A stretch of 9,677 nt of DNA from Actinomycetota bacterium (GTDB lineage Bacteria > Actinomycetota > Acidimicrobiia > Acidimicrobiales > BP-101), in NCBI GenBank assembly GCA_030838265.1, contig JAUTXA010000033.1:1-9677 (forward strand), in the 5' to 3' direction. Both the position numbers and the translations under genes were made by a program. Numbering within the stretch: the first letter of the stretch is position 1; every line of letters starts with the position of its first letter. This document shows positions 1 to 5,721 of the stretch, in pieces. The notes below the pieces were generated by a model. That model searched no databases, was not told where the DNA came from, and worked only from the letters and a program-made list of their open reading frames with translations.

Positions 1-733
1 CGACCAGCACCGACGAGATCACCCAGTTCCGGTACCACTTGTGGTCGGCGGGCACGACGTACCACGGGCACTCCTTGGTGGTCGTCGCCGTGATGGCGTC
101 CTCGAAGGCCCGTTGGTAGTCGTCCCAGAGGGCCCGCTCCTTCAGGTCGTCGACGTTGAACTTCCAGCACTTGGTCGGGTCGTCGAGTCGGGCCCGGAAG
201 CGACGGGCCTGCTCATCCTTCGAGATGTGCAGGAAGAACTTCACGACGGTCGTCCCCGCCGTCGAAAGGGTGCGCTCGAAGGCCTTGATGTCGGTGTAGC
301 GCCGGCGCCAGACGGCCTTGGGCACGACCTCATGGACCCTGGCGATCAGGACGTCCTCGTAGTGCGAGCGGTTGAAGATCCCGATGTGACCGGCGGCCGG
401 TGTCCGACTGTGGACGCGCCACAGGAAGTCATGGGCCAGCTCGTCCTCGTTGGGAGCCTTGAACGACGTGACCTCGCAGCCTTGCGGGTTGACGTGACCG
501 AAGACGTGCTTGACGGTGCCGTCCTTGCCGCCGGCGTCAATGGCCTGCAGCACGACGAGGAGTGACTGTTGGCGCTCGGCCCAGAGCCGCTCCTGGAGCG
601 TGGCGATCTGATCCTGGAGCTCGCTCGTCGCCTTCTCGGCCTTCGCCTTGTTGCCGGGGGCTCGGGCGGTCGACCCGGGGTCGATCTTGTCGAGGTCGAG
701 CTTGGTTCCGGGGTCGACGCGCCAGCGATCCAT
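1..733 (-). CDS. ppk2: Polyphosphate kinase 2 family protein (polyphosphate:nucleotide phosphotransferase), 3' end outside the window
   Basis: Cytosolic enzyme that moves phosphate between polyphosphate and nucleotides. 244 codons are visible; the C-terminal end, probably a few tens of residues, lies beyond position 1. Seen in the translation: a helical N-terminus opening MDRWRVDPG; a Walker A-like loop DAGGKDGT at residues 66-73, the PPK2 form of the P-loop; the Walker B region FNRSHYEDV at 120-128; a lid region rich in Arg/Lys; and FFLHISKDEQ and the WKFN...DD block typical of the family. It looks most like the single-domain 'PPK2-related' group (TIGR03709-like). I cannot tell from sequence whether it prefers AMP, ADP or GDP. 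The ATG at 733 is chosen because TACGAT (745-740) lies exactly 6 bp upstream; a GTG one codon earlier is possible. It is transcribed divergently from the LCP gene across 37 bp. Family assignment is confident; the direction of the reaction in vivo is not known. Confidence 0.93.
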   Translation of the reverse strand, partial: MDRWRVDPGTKLDLDKIDPGSTARAPGNKAKAEKATSELQDQIATLQERLWAERQQSLLVVLQAIDAGGKDGTVKHVFGHVNPQGCEVTSFKAPNEDELAHDFLWRVHSRTPAAGHIGIFNRSHYEDVLIARVHEVVPKAVWRRRYTDIKAFERTLSTAGTTVVKFFLHISKDEQARRFRARLDDPTKCWKFNVDDLKERALWDDYQRAFEDAITATTTKECPWYVVPADHKWYRNWVISSVLV

Positions 734-739
734 CACCGC

Positions 740-745
740 ATCGTA
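740..745 (-). promoter_or_regulatory. Putative -10 element of leaderless ppk2 promoter
   Basis: TACGAT on the minus strand, followed by six bases (GCGGTG) and then the ATG at 733. The TANNNT-N6-start arrangement with no Shine-Dalgarno is the usual look of an actinobacterial leaderless promoter. No clear -35 element is seen. Confidence 0.55.
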
Positions 746-758
746 GGGACCGTCCCCG

Positions 759-764
759 TACCCT
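759..764 (+). promoter_or_regulatory. Putative -10 element of leaderless LCP-gene promoter
   Basis: TACCCT, six bases (CGGACC), then the ATG at 771. There is no Shine-Dalgarno. The place where a -35 box would sit (about 735-742) overlaps the ppk2 -10 on the other strand, so the two promoters are back to back. Confidence 0.55.
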
Positions 765-770
765 CGGACC

Positions 771-1883
771 ATGCATCGACCGGCGACGCAGCTCATCGCC
801 CTCGGCCTCTCGCTGTCGGCCGTGGTGGCGGGTTGCAGCGGACACCGCAAGCCGGCGGCGGTCGTGGTTGGCAAGCCCCGACCATCGAGCACGACTGCGG
901 CCGCCGGCCCCACCACGATCGTCACCGTGGCGCCTCCACAGCTGGGGCGGGCGCCCATCGCGGAGCCGGGCGCCAGGGTGGGGCTTCTCTCGGCCGACGG
1001 CCACCCCTACGGCCAGGTGATCGCCTTCAACAGCAACATCCCGGTGCCCGACCATCTCGTGTTCATCCTGGTCCTCGGCTCCGACGCCCGGGCCGGGGAG
1101 GACATGCAGCGCACCCGGTCGGACTCCATCCATCTCGTCGCCATCAACCCGCGGACGATGCAGGGCACCGTGCTGGGGTTTCCGCGGGACTCTTGGGTCC
1201 AGATCCCCGGTCACGGCCAGAACAAGATCAACGAGGCGCTGGCCTACGGCGGCCCCAACCTGGCCGCTCAGACGGTCCGGAACCTCACCGGCCTTCCTGT
1301 CGACTACTGGGTGCTGACCGGGTTCAACGGGTTGCCCGCCATGGTCGACGAACTCGGCGGCGTCGAGGTCTACGTCGACCGGCGCATGGCCGACCGCAAC
1401 TCCGGAGCCTTCTTCGAGCCCGGGTGGCACCACTTCAACGGCTCGCAGGCCTTGGCCTACTCCCGCGATCGTCACGATGTGCCCCAAGGCGACTTCAGCC
1501 GCTCGCTCAACCAGGGCAACCTGATCCTCGCCGCCCTGTCGAAGATGCGAGCCGAGGTCGGCGACGAGGAGGGCCTGGGTCGCTGGATCGGGGTGCTGCA
1601 GCGCCATGCCCGGCTGCAGGACATGTCGATGTCGGACCTCAGGGTCCTCGGCGCTCTCGGCCGGCGCATGGACGTGGCCGACATCCGCAACGTCGTGGTG
1701 CCGGGGCGGGTCGGCTACGCGGGCAAGGCGTCGGTGGTCTACCTGGGTCAGGAGGCGGTCGACGTGTTCAACGACCTACGACCCGACGCCGTCCTGGGCC
1801 AGCCCCGACCGCCGGCCACGACAACCACATCGACGAGCAGTCCGTCCACCACGACGACGTCAAGTGGCTCGCCACTGCCCTGA
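771..1883 (+). CDS. LytR-CpsA-Psr (LCP) family protein, predicted lipoprotein
   Basis: LCP proteins attach undecaprenyl-linked glycopolymers (arabinogalactan, teichoic acid or capsule) to peptidoglycan on the outer face of the membrane. 370 aa. Residues 1-22 form a signal peptide ending in lipobox VAGC (Cys22), so the protein looks lipid-anchored rather than held by the family's usual N-terminal transmembrane helix. The LCP domain spans roughly 95-260: VLGSDAR (101-107, Asp105), TRSDSIHL (115-122, Arg116/Asp118), GFPRDSWVQIP (136-146, Arg139/Asp140), KINEALAYGG (152-161), ELGGVEVYVD (194-203) and SRDR...GDFSR (231-244, Arg232/234/244). The usual R-x-x-R-Q-Q signature reads R-S-L-N-Q-G. Residues 261-343 are not assigned, and the C-terminus (about 347-370) is a Pro/Thr/Ser-rich tail. 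I do not see a clear LytR_C domain. The polymer substrate is unknown. Confidence 0.9.
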   Translation: MHRPATQLIALGLSLSAVVAGCSGHRKPAAVVVGKPRPSSTTAAAGPTTIVTVAPPQLGRAPIAEPGARVGLLSADGHPYGQVIAFNSNIPVPDHLVFILVLGSDARAGEDMQRTRSDSIHLVAINPRTMQGTVLGFPRDSWVQIPGHGQNKINEALAYGGPNLAAQTVRNLTGLPVDYWVLTGFNGLPAMVDELGGVEVYVDRRMADRNSGAFFEPGWHHFNGSQALAYSRDRHDVPQGDFSRSLNQGNLILAALSKMRAEVGDEEGLGRWIGVLQRHARLQDMSMSDLRVLGALGRRMDVADIRNVVVPGRVGYAGKASVVYLGQEAVDVFNDLRPDAVLGQPRPPATTTTSTSSPSTTTTSSGSPLP

Positions 1884-1894
1884 GGGCCCTTGGC

Positions 1895-1900
1895 TAGGGT
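1895..1900 (+). promoter_or_regulatory. Putative -10 element of leaderless oxidoreductase promoter
   Basis: TAGGGT followed by six bases (CGGCTC) and the ATG at 1907. It lies in the 23-bp gap after the LCP stop codon, so the oxidoreductase may have its own start of transcription in addition to any readthrough. Confidence 0.55.
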
Positions 1901-1906
1901 CGGCTC

Positions 1907-2872
1907 ATGCCGACCAAGCCGACGTTCGGGGTGTTCATGCCGCAGGGCTGGAAGATGGAGCTGGCGTCCATCGACGGAGCCGCGGCCAAGTGGGAGAAGG
2001 CGGTCGAGATGGCCGTCCTGGCCGAGGAGCTCGGTTACGACTCGCTCTGGGTGTACGACCACTTCCACAACGTGCCCCGTCCGGCCCACGAGGCCGTCTT
2101 CGAGTGCTGGACGACGATGGCGGCCATCAGCCAGCGCACGTCCAAGATCCGACTCGGACAGATGGTCGGCTGCAACTCCTACCGCCAGCCGTCGGTGCTG
2201 GCCAAGATCACCTCGACCGTCGACGTGATCTCGGGTGGCCGCCTCGACTGGGGCATCGGCGCCGGTTGGTACGAGAACGAGTACAAGGGCTACGGCTTCG
2301 ACTTCCCGGCGCCCAAGGTTCGCATCGGGATGCTGAAGGAGTGCGTCGAGATCGTCCGCTCGATGTGGACCGAGGCCGAGACCACCTACGACGGCACCTA
2401 TTACCGGCTCGAGCGGGCCAACTGCGACCCCAAGCCGCTCCAAGACCCGCACCCGCCGATCCTGATCGGCGGCGGGGGAGAGCAGCTCACGCTTCGGGTG
2501 GTGGCTCGGCTGGCCGACCGGGCCAATTTCAACGGCAACCCTGAGGAGTGGGCGCACAAGGCCGAGGTCCTCAAGGGCCACTGCAAGGACGTGGGTCGCG
2601 ACTACGACGAGATCGAGAAGACGATCTCGGGCGAGATCATGATCCGGGAGACCGAGGCCGAGCTCGAGGCCTTGGGGTCAAAGTCACTGTGGGGCCAGCC
2701 CATGGACCAGTGGCGGGCGAACAGCCTCGTCGGCACCCCCGAGCAGGTGGCCGAGAAGGTGCAGGCCTACCTCGACCTCGGCTGCACCTCGTTCATGCCC
2801 TGGAACTCCGACTTCCCCGACGACACCACCATGCGGCTCATGGCCGAGAAGGTCATCCCCAACTTCCGCTGA
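1907..2872 (+). CDS. LLM-class (luciferase-like) F420-dependent oxidoreductase
   Basis: 321 aa TIM-barrel flavin/deazaflavin oxidoreductase of the bacterial luciferase-like superfamily, probably using coenzyme F420, as most actinobacterial members of this subgroup do. Seen: N-terminal strand FGVFMPQGW (7-15), LAEELGYDSLWVYDHF (38-53), the SGGRLDWGIGAGWYENEY block (109-126) that marks the cofactor pocket in this family, EIVRSMWTE (148-156), PHPPILIGGGGE (181-192) and the closing GTPEQVAEKVQAYLDLGC (276-293). It is full length and cytosolic, with no signal peptide. The substrate cannot be read from sequence; relatives reduce or oxidise alcohols, sugar phosphates, quinones or xenobiotics. The ATG at 1907 is supported by the -10-like hexamer at N6. 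It ends 27 bp short of the convergent maoC stop. Class assignment is strong; F420 versus FMN use is inference. Confidence 0.9.
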   Translation: MPTKPTFGVFMPQGWKMELASIDGAAAKWEKAVEMAVLAEELGYDSLWVYDHFHNVPRPAHEAVFECWTTMAAISQRTSKIRLGQMVGCNSYRQPSVLAKITSTVDVISGGRLDWGIGAGWYENEYKGYGFDFPAPKVRIGMLKECVEIVRSMWTEAETTYDGTYYRLERANCDPKPLQDPHPPILIGGGGEQLTLRVVARLADRANFNGNPEEWAHKAEVLKGHCKDVGRDYDEIEKTISGEIMIRETEAELEALGSKSLWGQPMDQWRANSLVGTPEQVAEKVQAYLDLGCTSFMPWNSDFPDDTTMRLMAEKVIPNFR

Positions 2873-2899
2873 CGCCGAGACAGGCGGGTTGTCGCCGGG

Positions 2900-3355
2900 T
2901 TAGACGTAGTAGCGGTAGACGGCCTGAGCGACGCAGGCCGGCTTGTCCTTGCCCTCGACCTCGAAGGTCATGTCGATGGTGACCTGGGCACCACCCGAGA
3001 TGTCCTCGACACCGGCGAGGGTGCCGCCGAGACGGAGCTTGCCGCCCACCGGGACGGGGGACGGGAAGCGCAGCTTGTTGAGCCCGTAGTTGACGCCCAT
3101 CGAGATGCCCTCGACCCGCAGCACCTCGCCCATCATCACGGGTGCGAGGGACAGGGTGAGATAGCCGTGGGCGATTGGGCCGCCGAACGGCCCGGCCTTG
3201 GCTCGCTCAGGGTCGACGTGGATCCATTGGTGGTCACCGGTGGCGTCGGCGAAGAGGTTCACCTGGTCTTGGGTGATCTCCTTCCAGTCGCTGTAGCCGA
3301 GGTGCTCGCCGATCTTCTCCTTGAGCCCGTCGATGCCCTGCACGGTGGTGGTCAT
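2900..3355 (-). CDS. MaoC-like hot-dog dehydratase / (R)-specific enoyl-CoA hydratase
   Basis: 151 aa single hot-dog domain. The hydratase-2 signature is visible: DATGDHQWIHVD (37-48) contains the catalytic Asp41 and His46, followed by GGPIAHGYLTLSL (58-70), which forms the active-site overhang and the start of the long hot-dog helix. Length and motifs closely resemble Mycobacterium tuberculosis Rv0130 (HtdZ, also about 151 aa), an (R)-specific enoyl-CoA hydratase; the NodN/MaoC group is the same family. It is expected to hydrate trans-2-enoyl-CoA to (R)-3-hydroxyacyl-CoA in fatty-acid metabolism. It starts 9 bp after the stop of the membrane-protein gene, has no clear Shine-Dalgarno, and is probably translated by coupling or reinitiation as the last gene of the rlmN cluster. 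A weak TAGAAA at N6 upstream overlaps that stop codon. The physiological acyl chain is unknown. Confidence 0.9.
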   Translation of the reverse strand: MTTTVQGIDGLKEKIGEHLGYSDWKEITQDQVNLFADATGDHQWIHVDPERAKAGPFGGPIAHGYLTLSLAPVMMGEVLRVEGISMGVNYGLNKLRFPSPVPVGGKLRLGGTLAGVEDISGGAQVTIDMTFEVEGKDKPACVAQAVYRYYV

Positions 3356-3364
3356 GACCCGTTT

Positions 3365-3805
3365 CTACTTGAACCAGAGCCGCTCGTACTCCCGGCTCTG
3401 CGGGTGGACCAGCAAGGTCACGAGGGCGACCTCGAACAAGAGGCCGATCAAGTCGAGGTCGAGGAGCCCGATGTGGCGGGGGTAGCCGTAGAACATGATG
3501 ACGACGCGGGCCACCAGGGGCGCGGCGGCGATGACAATGCCAGCCCGGTAGGCCAGCTTCATCTCATTGGCGATGCCATAGGCGGCCAGGGCGCTACCGA
3601 TCACGATCAGCAGCCAGAACAGGTTCCCGACCCGGACGATCGTCTGGCCGTCCATCGACCGGAAGAGCGACCCGAACGTGTACTGGTAGATCGAGCGCTG
3701 GTCGTTGAGCCGCAGCAGGCCCAGGACAGCGTCGGCGTACAGCAGGAACACAGCGATCTGCAGGGTTTGGGGCTGGCTCTGGTTGAACCAGCGGCGGGAG
3801 TTCAT
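3365..3805 (-). CDS. Uncharacterised four-helix integral membrane protein
   Basis: 146 aa, not recognised as a named family. Four hydrophobic stretches are visible at about 14-32, 58-78, 85-106 and 117-134. Polar loops (residues 33-57, with DQRSIYQYTFGSLFRSMDG) separate the first pair, a short YGYPRH turn precedes helix 4, and the C-terminal tail is charged (HPQSREYERLWFK). There is no signal peptide cleavage site and no enzymatic motif that I can see. It lies 19 bp after rlmN and 9 bp before maoC, all on the same strand, so it is most likely co-transcribed. CAGACT six bp before the ATG could be a weak extra promoter. The stable reading frame between two tightly packed real genes and the clean helix pattern argue that it is real. 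No function is proposed. Confidence 0.8.
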   Translation of the reverse strand: MNSRRWFNQSQPQTLQIAVFLLYADAVLGLLRLNDQRSIYQYTFGSLFRSMDGQTIVRVGNLFWLLIVIGSALAAYGIANEMKLAYRAGIVIAAAPLVARVVIMFYGYPRHIGLLDLDLIGLLFEVALVTLLVHPQSREYERLWFK

Positions 3806-3824
3806 GGCCGCAGTCTGTCAGGGC

Positions 3825-4871
3825 TCAATGAGTCGGTAGCAGCCGGACGGGCGTCTGGCCCGCCACGGTGGCTCGGAGCTGGCCGCACGCGGCGTCGATG
3901 TCGGTGCCGCGGTTGCGGCGCACGGTGGCGTTGACGCCGAGGTCGACGAGCCACTGGCGGAACTGTCGGACCCCGGGAGCCGGGGTGCCCATGACGGCGT
4001 AACCGGGAGTCGGGTTCAGGGGGATGAGGTTGACGTGGGCGCCGAGGGGACGGGCGATTGCGGCCAGCTCACGGGCGTCGCCAGCCCGGTCGTTGACCCC
4101 GTGGATCAGAGCCCACTCGAACGAGAGACGCCGGCCCTTGGCGTCGAGGTAGGCCCGACACGCGGCCACCAGGTCGCCCAACGGGTACCGGCGATTGATG
4201 GGGACCAGCTCGTCCCGTAGCTCGTCGTTGGCCGCGTGCAGCGACACCGCGAGGTTGACGGGAAGCGACTCGGTGGCCAGGCGGCGAATGCCGGGGATGA
4301 TGCCGACCGTCGACAAGGTGAGGTGTCGGGCCGAGAAGCCGGCCTCACCGTGCAGGCGCACGACCGCCGGCCACACCCGGTCATAGTTGGCAAGGGGCTC
4401 GCCCATCCCCATGAACACGACGTTGGAAAGGCGGCGGGGCCGGGCGGCGGCGACGGCCCGCATTACCTGCTCGACGATCTCGCCGGTGGTCAGGTGGCGG
4501 TCGAACCCGGCTTGGCCCGTGGCACAGAACCCGCACGCCATGGCGCAGCCCGCCTGGGTCGAGACGCAGACGGTCGAGCGGTCGCGGTAGTGCATGAGCA
4601 CCGTCTCGACCTGTATGCCGTCGTCGAGCGACCAGAGCCACTTCACGGTGTCGCCCCCGTCCGACACCGACTCAGCCGCCGGCTGCAGCGCCGAGGCCAG
4701 CTCCGGCAAGGCGGCCAACCGCTGGCGCAGCGCCTTGGGCAGGCTGGTCACCTCGTCGGGCCCGGCGGCCTGGGTGTAGAGCCCGGCCCACACCTGATCG
4801 ACGCGATAGCCAGGCTCGCCGCCGAGGAGGGCGACGAGGTCGTCCCGCGTCAGGTCGTACCGGGAGGTCAC
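3825..4871 (-). CDS. rlmN: Dual-specificity RNA methyltransferase RlmN (23S rRNA A2503 / tRNA A37 C2-methyltransferase), radical SAM
   Basis: Makes 2-methyladenosine at A2503 of 23S rRNA, and at tRNA A37 in enterobacteria. From the GTG at 4871 it is 348 aa, the normal size. Radical SAM cluster motif C109-A-M-A-C113-G-F-C116; SAM-binding MGMGEP at 154-159; substrate and SAM-binding segments LSTVG (186-190), NLAVSLHA (206-213) and NLIPLNP (281-287). The two catalytic cysteines that form the methyl-carrier thioether pathway appear as Cys102 (in VCVSTQ, seven residues before C109 as in E. coli Cys118/125) and Cys329 (in DAACGQL, matching E. coli Cys355). Both are present, so the enzyme should be active. 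A TTG at 4898 would extend it by nine residues, but it lies upstream of the TACCCT-N6-GTG promoter, so I reject it as the start. First gene of a three-gene cluster and divergent from the transporter gene. Single-gene diagnosis is very secure. Confidence 0.96.
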   Translation of the reverse strand: MTSRYDLTRDDLVALLGGEPGYRVDQVWAGLYTQAAGPDEVTSLPKALRQRLAALPELASALQPAAESVSDGGDTVKWLWSLDDGIQVETVLMHYRDRSTVCVSTQAGCAMACGFCATGQAGFDRHLTTGEIVEQVMRAVAAARPRRLSNVVFMGMGEPLANYDRVWPAVVRLHGEAGFSARHLTLSTVGIIPGIRRLATESLPVNLAVSLHAANDELRDELVPINRRYPLGDLVAACRAYLDAKGRRLSFEWALIHGVNDRAGDARELAAIARPLGAHVNLIPLNPTPGYAVMGTPAPGVRQFRQWLVDLGVNATVRRNRGTDIDAACGQLRATVAGQTPVRLLPTH

Positions 4872-4877
4872 CGAGCC

Positions 4878-4883
4878 AGGGTA
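4878..4883 (-). promoter_or_regulatory. Putative -10 element of leaderless rlmN promoter
   Basis: TACCCT on the minus strand, six bases (GGCTCG), then the GTG at 4871. This fixes the rlmN start nine codons inside the longest open frame. It sits where a -35 box of the divergent transporter promoter would be expected. Confidence 0.55.
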
Positions 4884-4899
4884 GAGGCGAGACCGCAAG

Positions 4900-4905
4900 T
4901 AGGCT
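4900..4905 (+). promoter_or_regulatory. Putative -10 element of leaderless transporter promoter
   Basis: TAGGCT followed by seven bases (CGCGGCC) and the ATG at 4913, with no Shine-Dalgarno. It lies inside the 41-bp divergent gap shared with rlmN. Confidence 0.5.
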
Positions 4906-4912
4906 CGCGGCC

Positions 4913-5704
4913 ATGGTCCGGCGCCCAGAAACCTCTCCCAGCCACCCGGCGCAAGCCGTGCGCGTCCCGCCGTCGAGCCAGGGCTATGTCCCGCACGAGC
5001 ACCACCACCGCGATGTCCAGGGGGGTGCAGCGCGAGCCGCCGTCTTCGGGGTCAGCGACGGCCTCGTCACCAATGTCTCGCTCATTCTGGGGATGGCCGG
5101 TGCCAACCCGACCGCGGGCGTGGTGCGGCTGGCGGGGTTGGTGGGCCTTGTCGCCGGGGCCTTCTCGATGGCGACGGGGGAGTACATCTCCATGAAGGCG
5201 CAGTCCGAGCTTTTGGCTCGCGAGCTCGAGATGGAGCGCATCGAGATCCACCGCCGACCTGAGAACGAGCGGCGCGAGCTGGCGGCCATCTACCGCAGCC
5301 GCGGCGTCGACGCCCAGGTCGCTGAGGACTTGGCGACTGAGATGCACCGCGACCCCGACCTGGCGCTCGAGACCCATGCCCGCGAGGAGCTGGGCATCAA
5401 CCCCCACTCCCTCGGCTCTCCCACCCAGGCCGCCGTCTCGTCGTTCGTGGCGTTCTCGGCGGGGGCCCTGGTGTCACTGGTGCCGTGGTTCTTCGTGGCC
5501 GGCGGCCATCATGCCGGAGCCCCAACCGTGGTGGCGTCGCTCGTGTTGGCCGCGGTGACCGCAGTCATCGTCGGGGTGGGGCTGGCCCGGTTCACGGGCC
5601 GATCCGCCATCCGATCCGCCGCCCGCCAGCTCTTCGTCTCCGGCCTTGCCGCCGGCGCCACCTTCATGGCCGGCCGCTTCGCCGGATCCCACCTGACCCT
5701 CTGA
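4913..5704 (+). CDS. VIT1/CCC1 family divalent metal (Fe2+/Mn2+) transporter
   Basis: 263 aa membrane protein of the vacuolar iron transporter family, which exports or sequesters Fe2+ and Mn2+. Seen: a histidine-rich N-terminus (HEHHH at 28-32); the diagnostic first helix VSDGLVTNVSLILG (47-60); a second helix around 70-92 ending MATGEYISMKAQ (86-97); an acidic cytoplasmic helical region at 98-165 (ELLARELEMERIEI and RDPDLALETHAREELG) that corresponds to the metal-binding domain of VIT1; then three hydrophobic helices at about 172-197, 203-225 and 238-257. Five membrane segments in total is the VIT1 count. The ATG at 4913 is supported by a -10-like hexamer 7 bp upstream, though the first 25 residues are low in conservation signal. 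It converges on mshD with 17 bp between stops. Metal specificity is inference from the family. Confidence 0.9.
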   Translation: MVRRPETSPSHPAQAVRVPPSSQGYVPHEHHHRDVQGGAARAAVFGVSDGLVTNVSLILGMAGANPTAGVVRLAGLVGLVAGAFSMATGEYISMKAQSELLARELEMERIEIHRRPENERRELAAIYRSRGVDAQVAEDLATEMHRDPDLALETHAREELGINPHSLGSPTQAAVSSFVAFSAGALVSLVPWFFVAGGHHAGAPTVVASLVLAAVTAVIVGVGLARFTGRSAIRSAARQLFVSGLAAGATFMAGRFAGSHLTL

Positions 5705-5721
5705 CCTGATTGCCGACCAAC

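Noticed and set aside
41..565. 174-codon plus-strand open frame across ppk2
   Set aside because: Lies antisense to conserved PPK2 motifs; composition (Val/Gly/Asp/Leu repeats) is that of a shadow frame.
537..1607. 356-codon open frame on the minus strand opposite ppk2 and the LCP gene
   Set aside because: Low-complexity Arg/Gly/Asp/Val-rich translation without domains, antisense to a well-supported LCP gene. Long antisense frames are expected at this GC content.
2873..2899. Possible bidirectional terminator between the oxidoreductase and maoC (GGCG-GGTTGT-CGCC)
   Set aside because: Only a four-bp stem and no T-run on either strand; too weak to call.
3167..3934. 255-codon plus-strand frame over maoC and the membrane-protein gene
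   Set aside because: Antisense shadow: Asp/Val/Gln-rich with no family features, opposite genes with clear catalytic motifs and membrane helices.
5705..5721. Terminator between the transporter and mshD
   Set aside because: The 17 bp hold no hairpin or T-tract.
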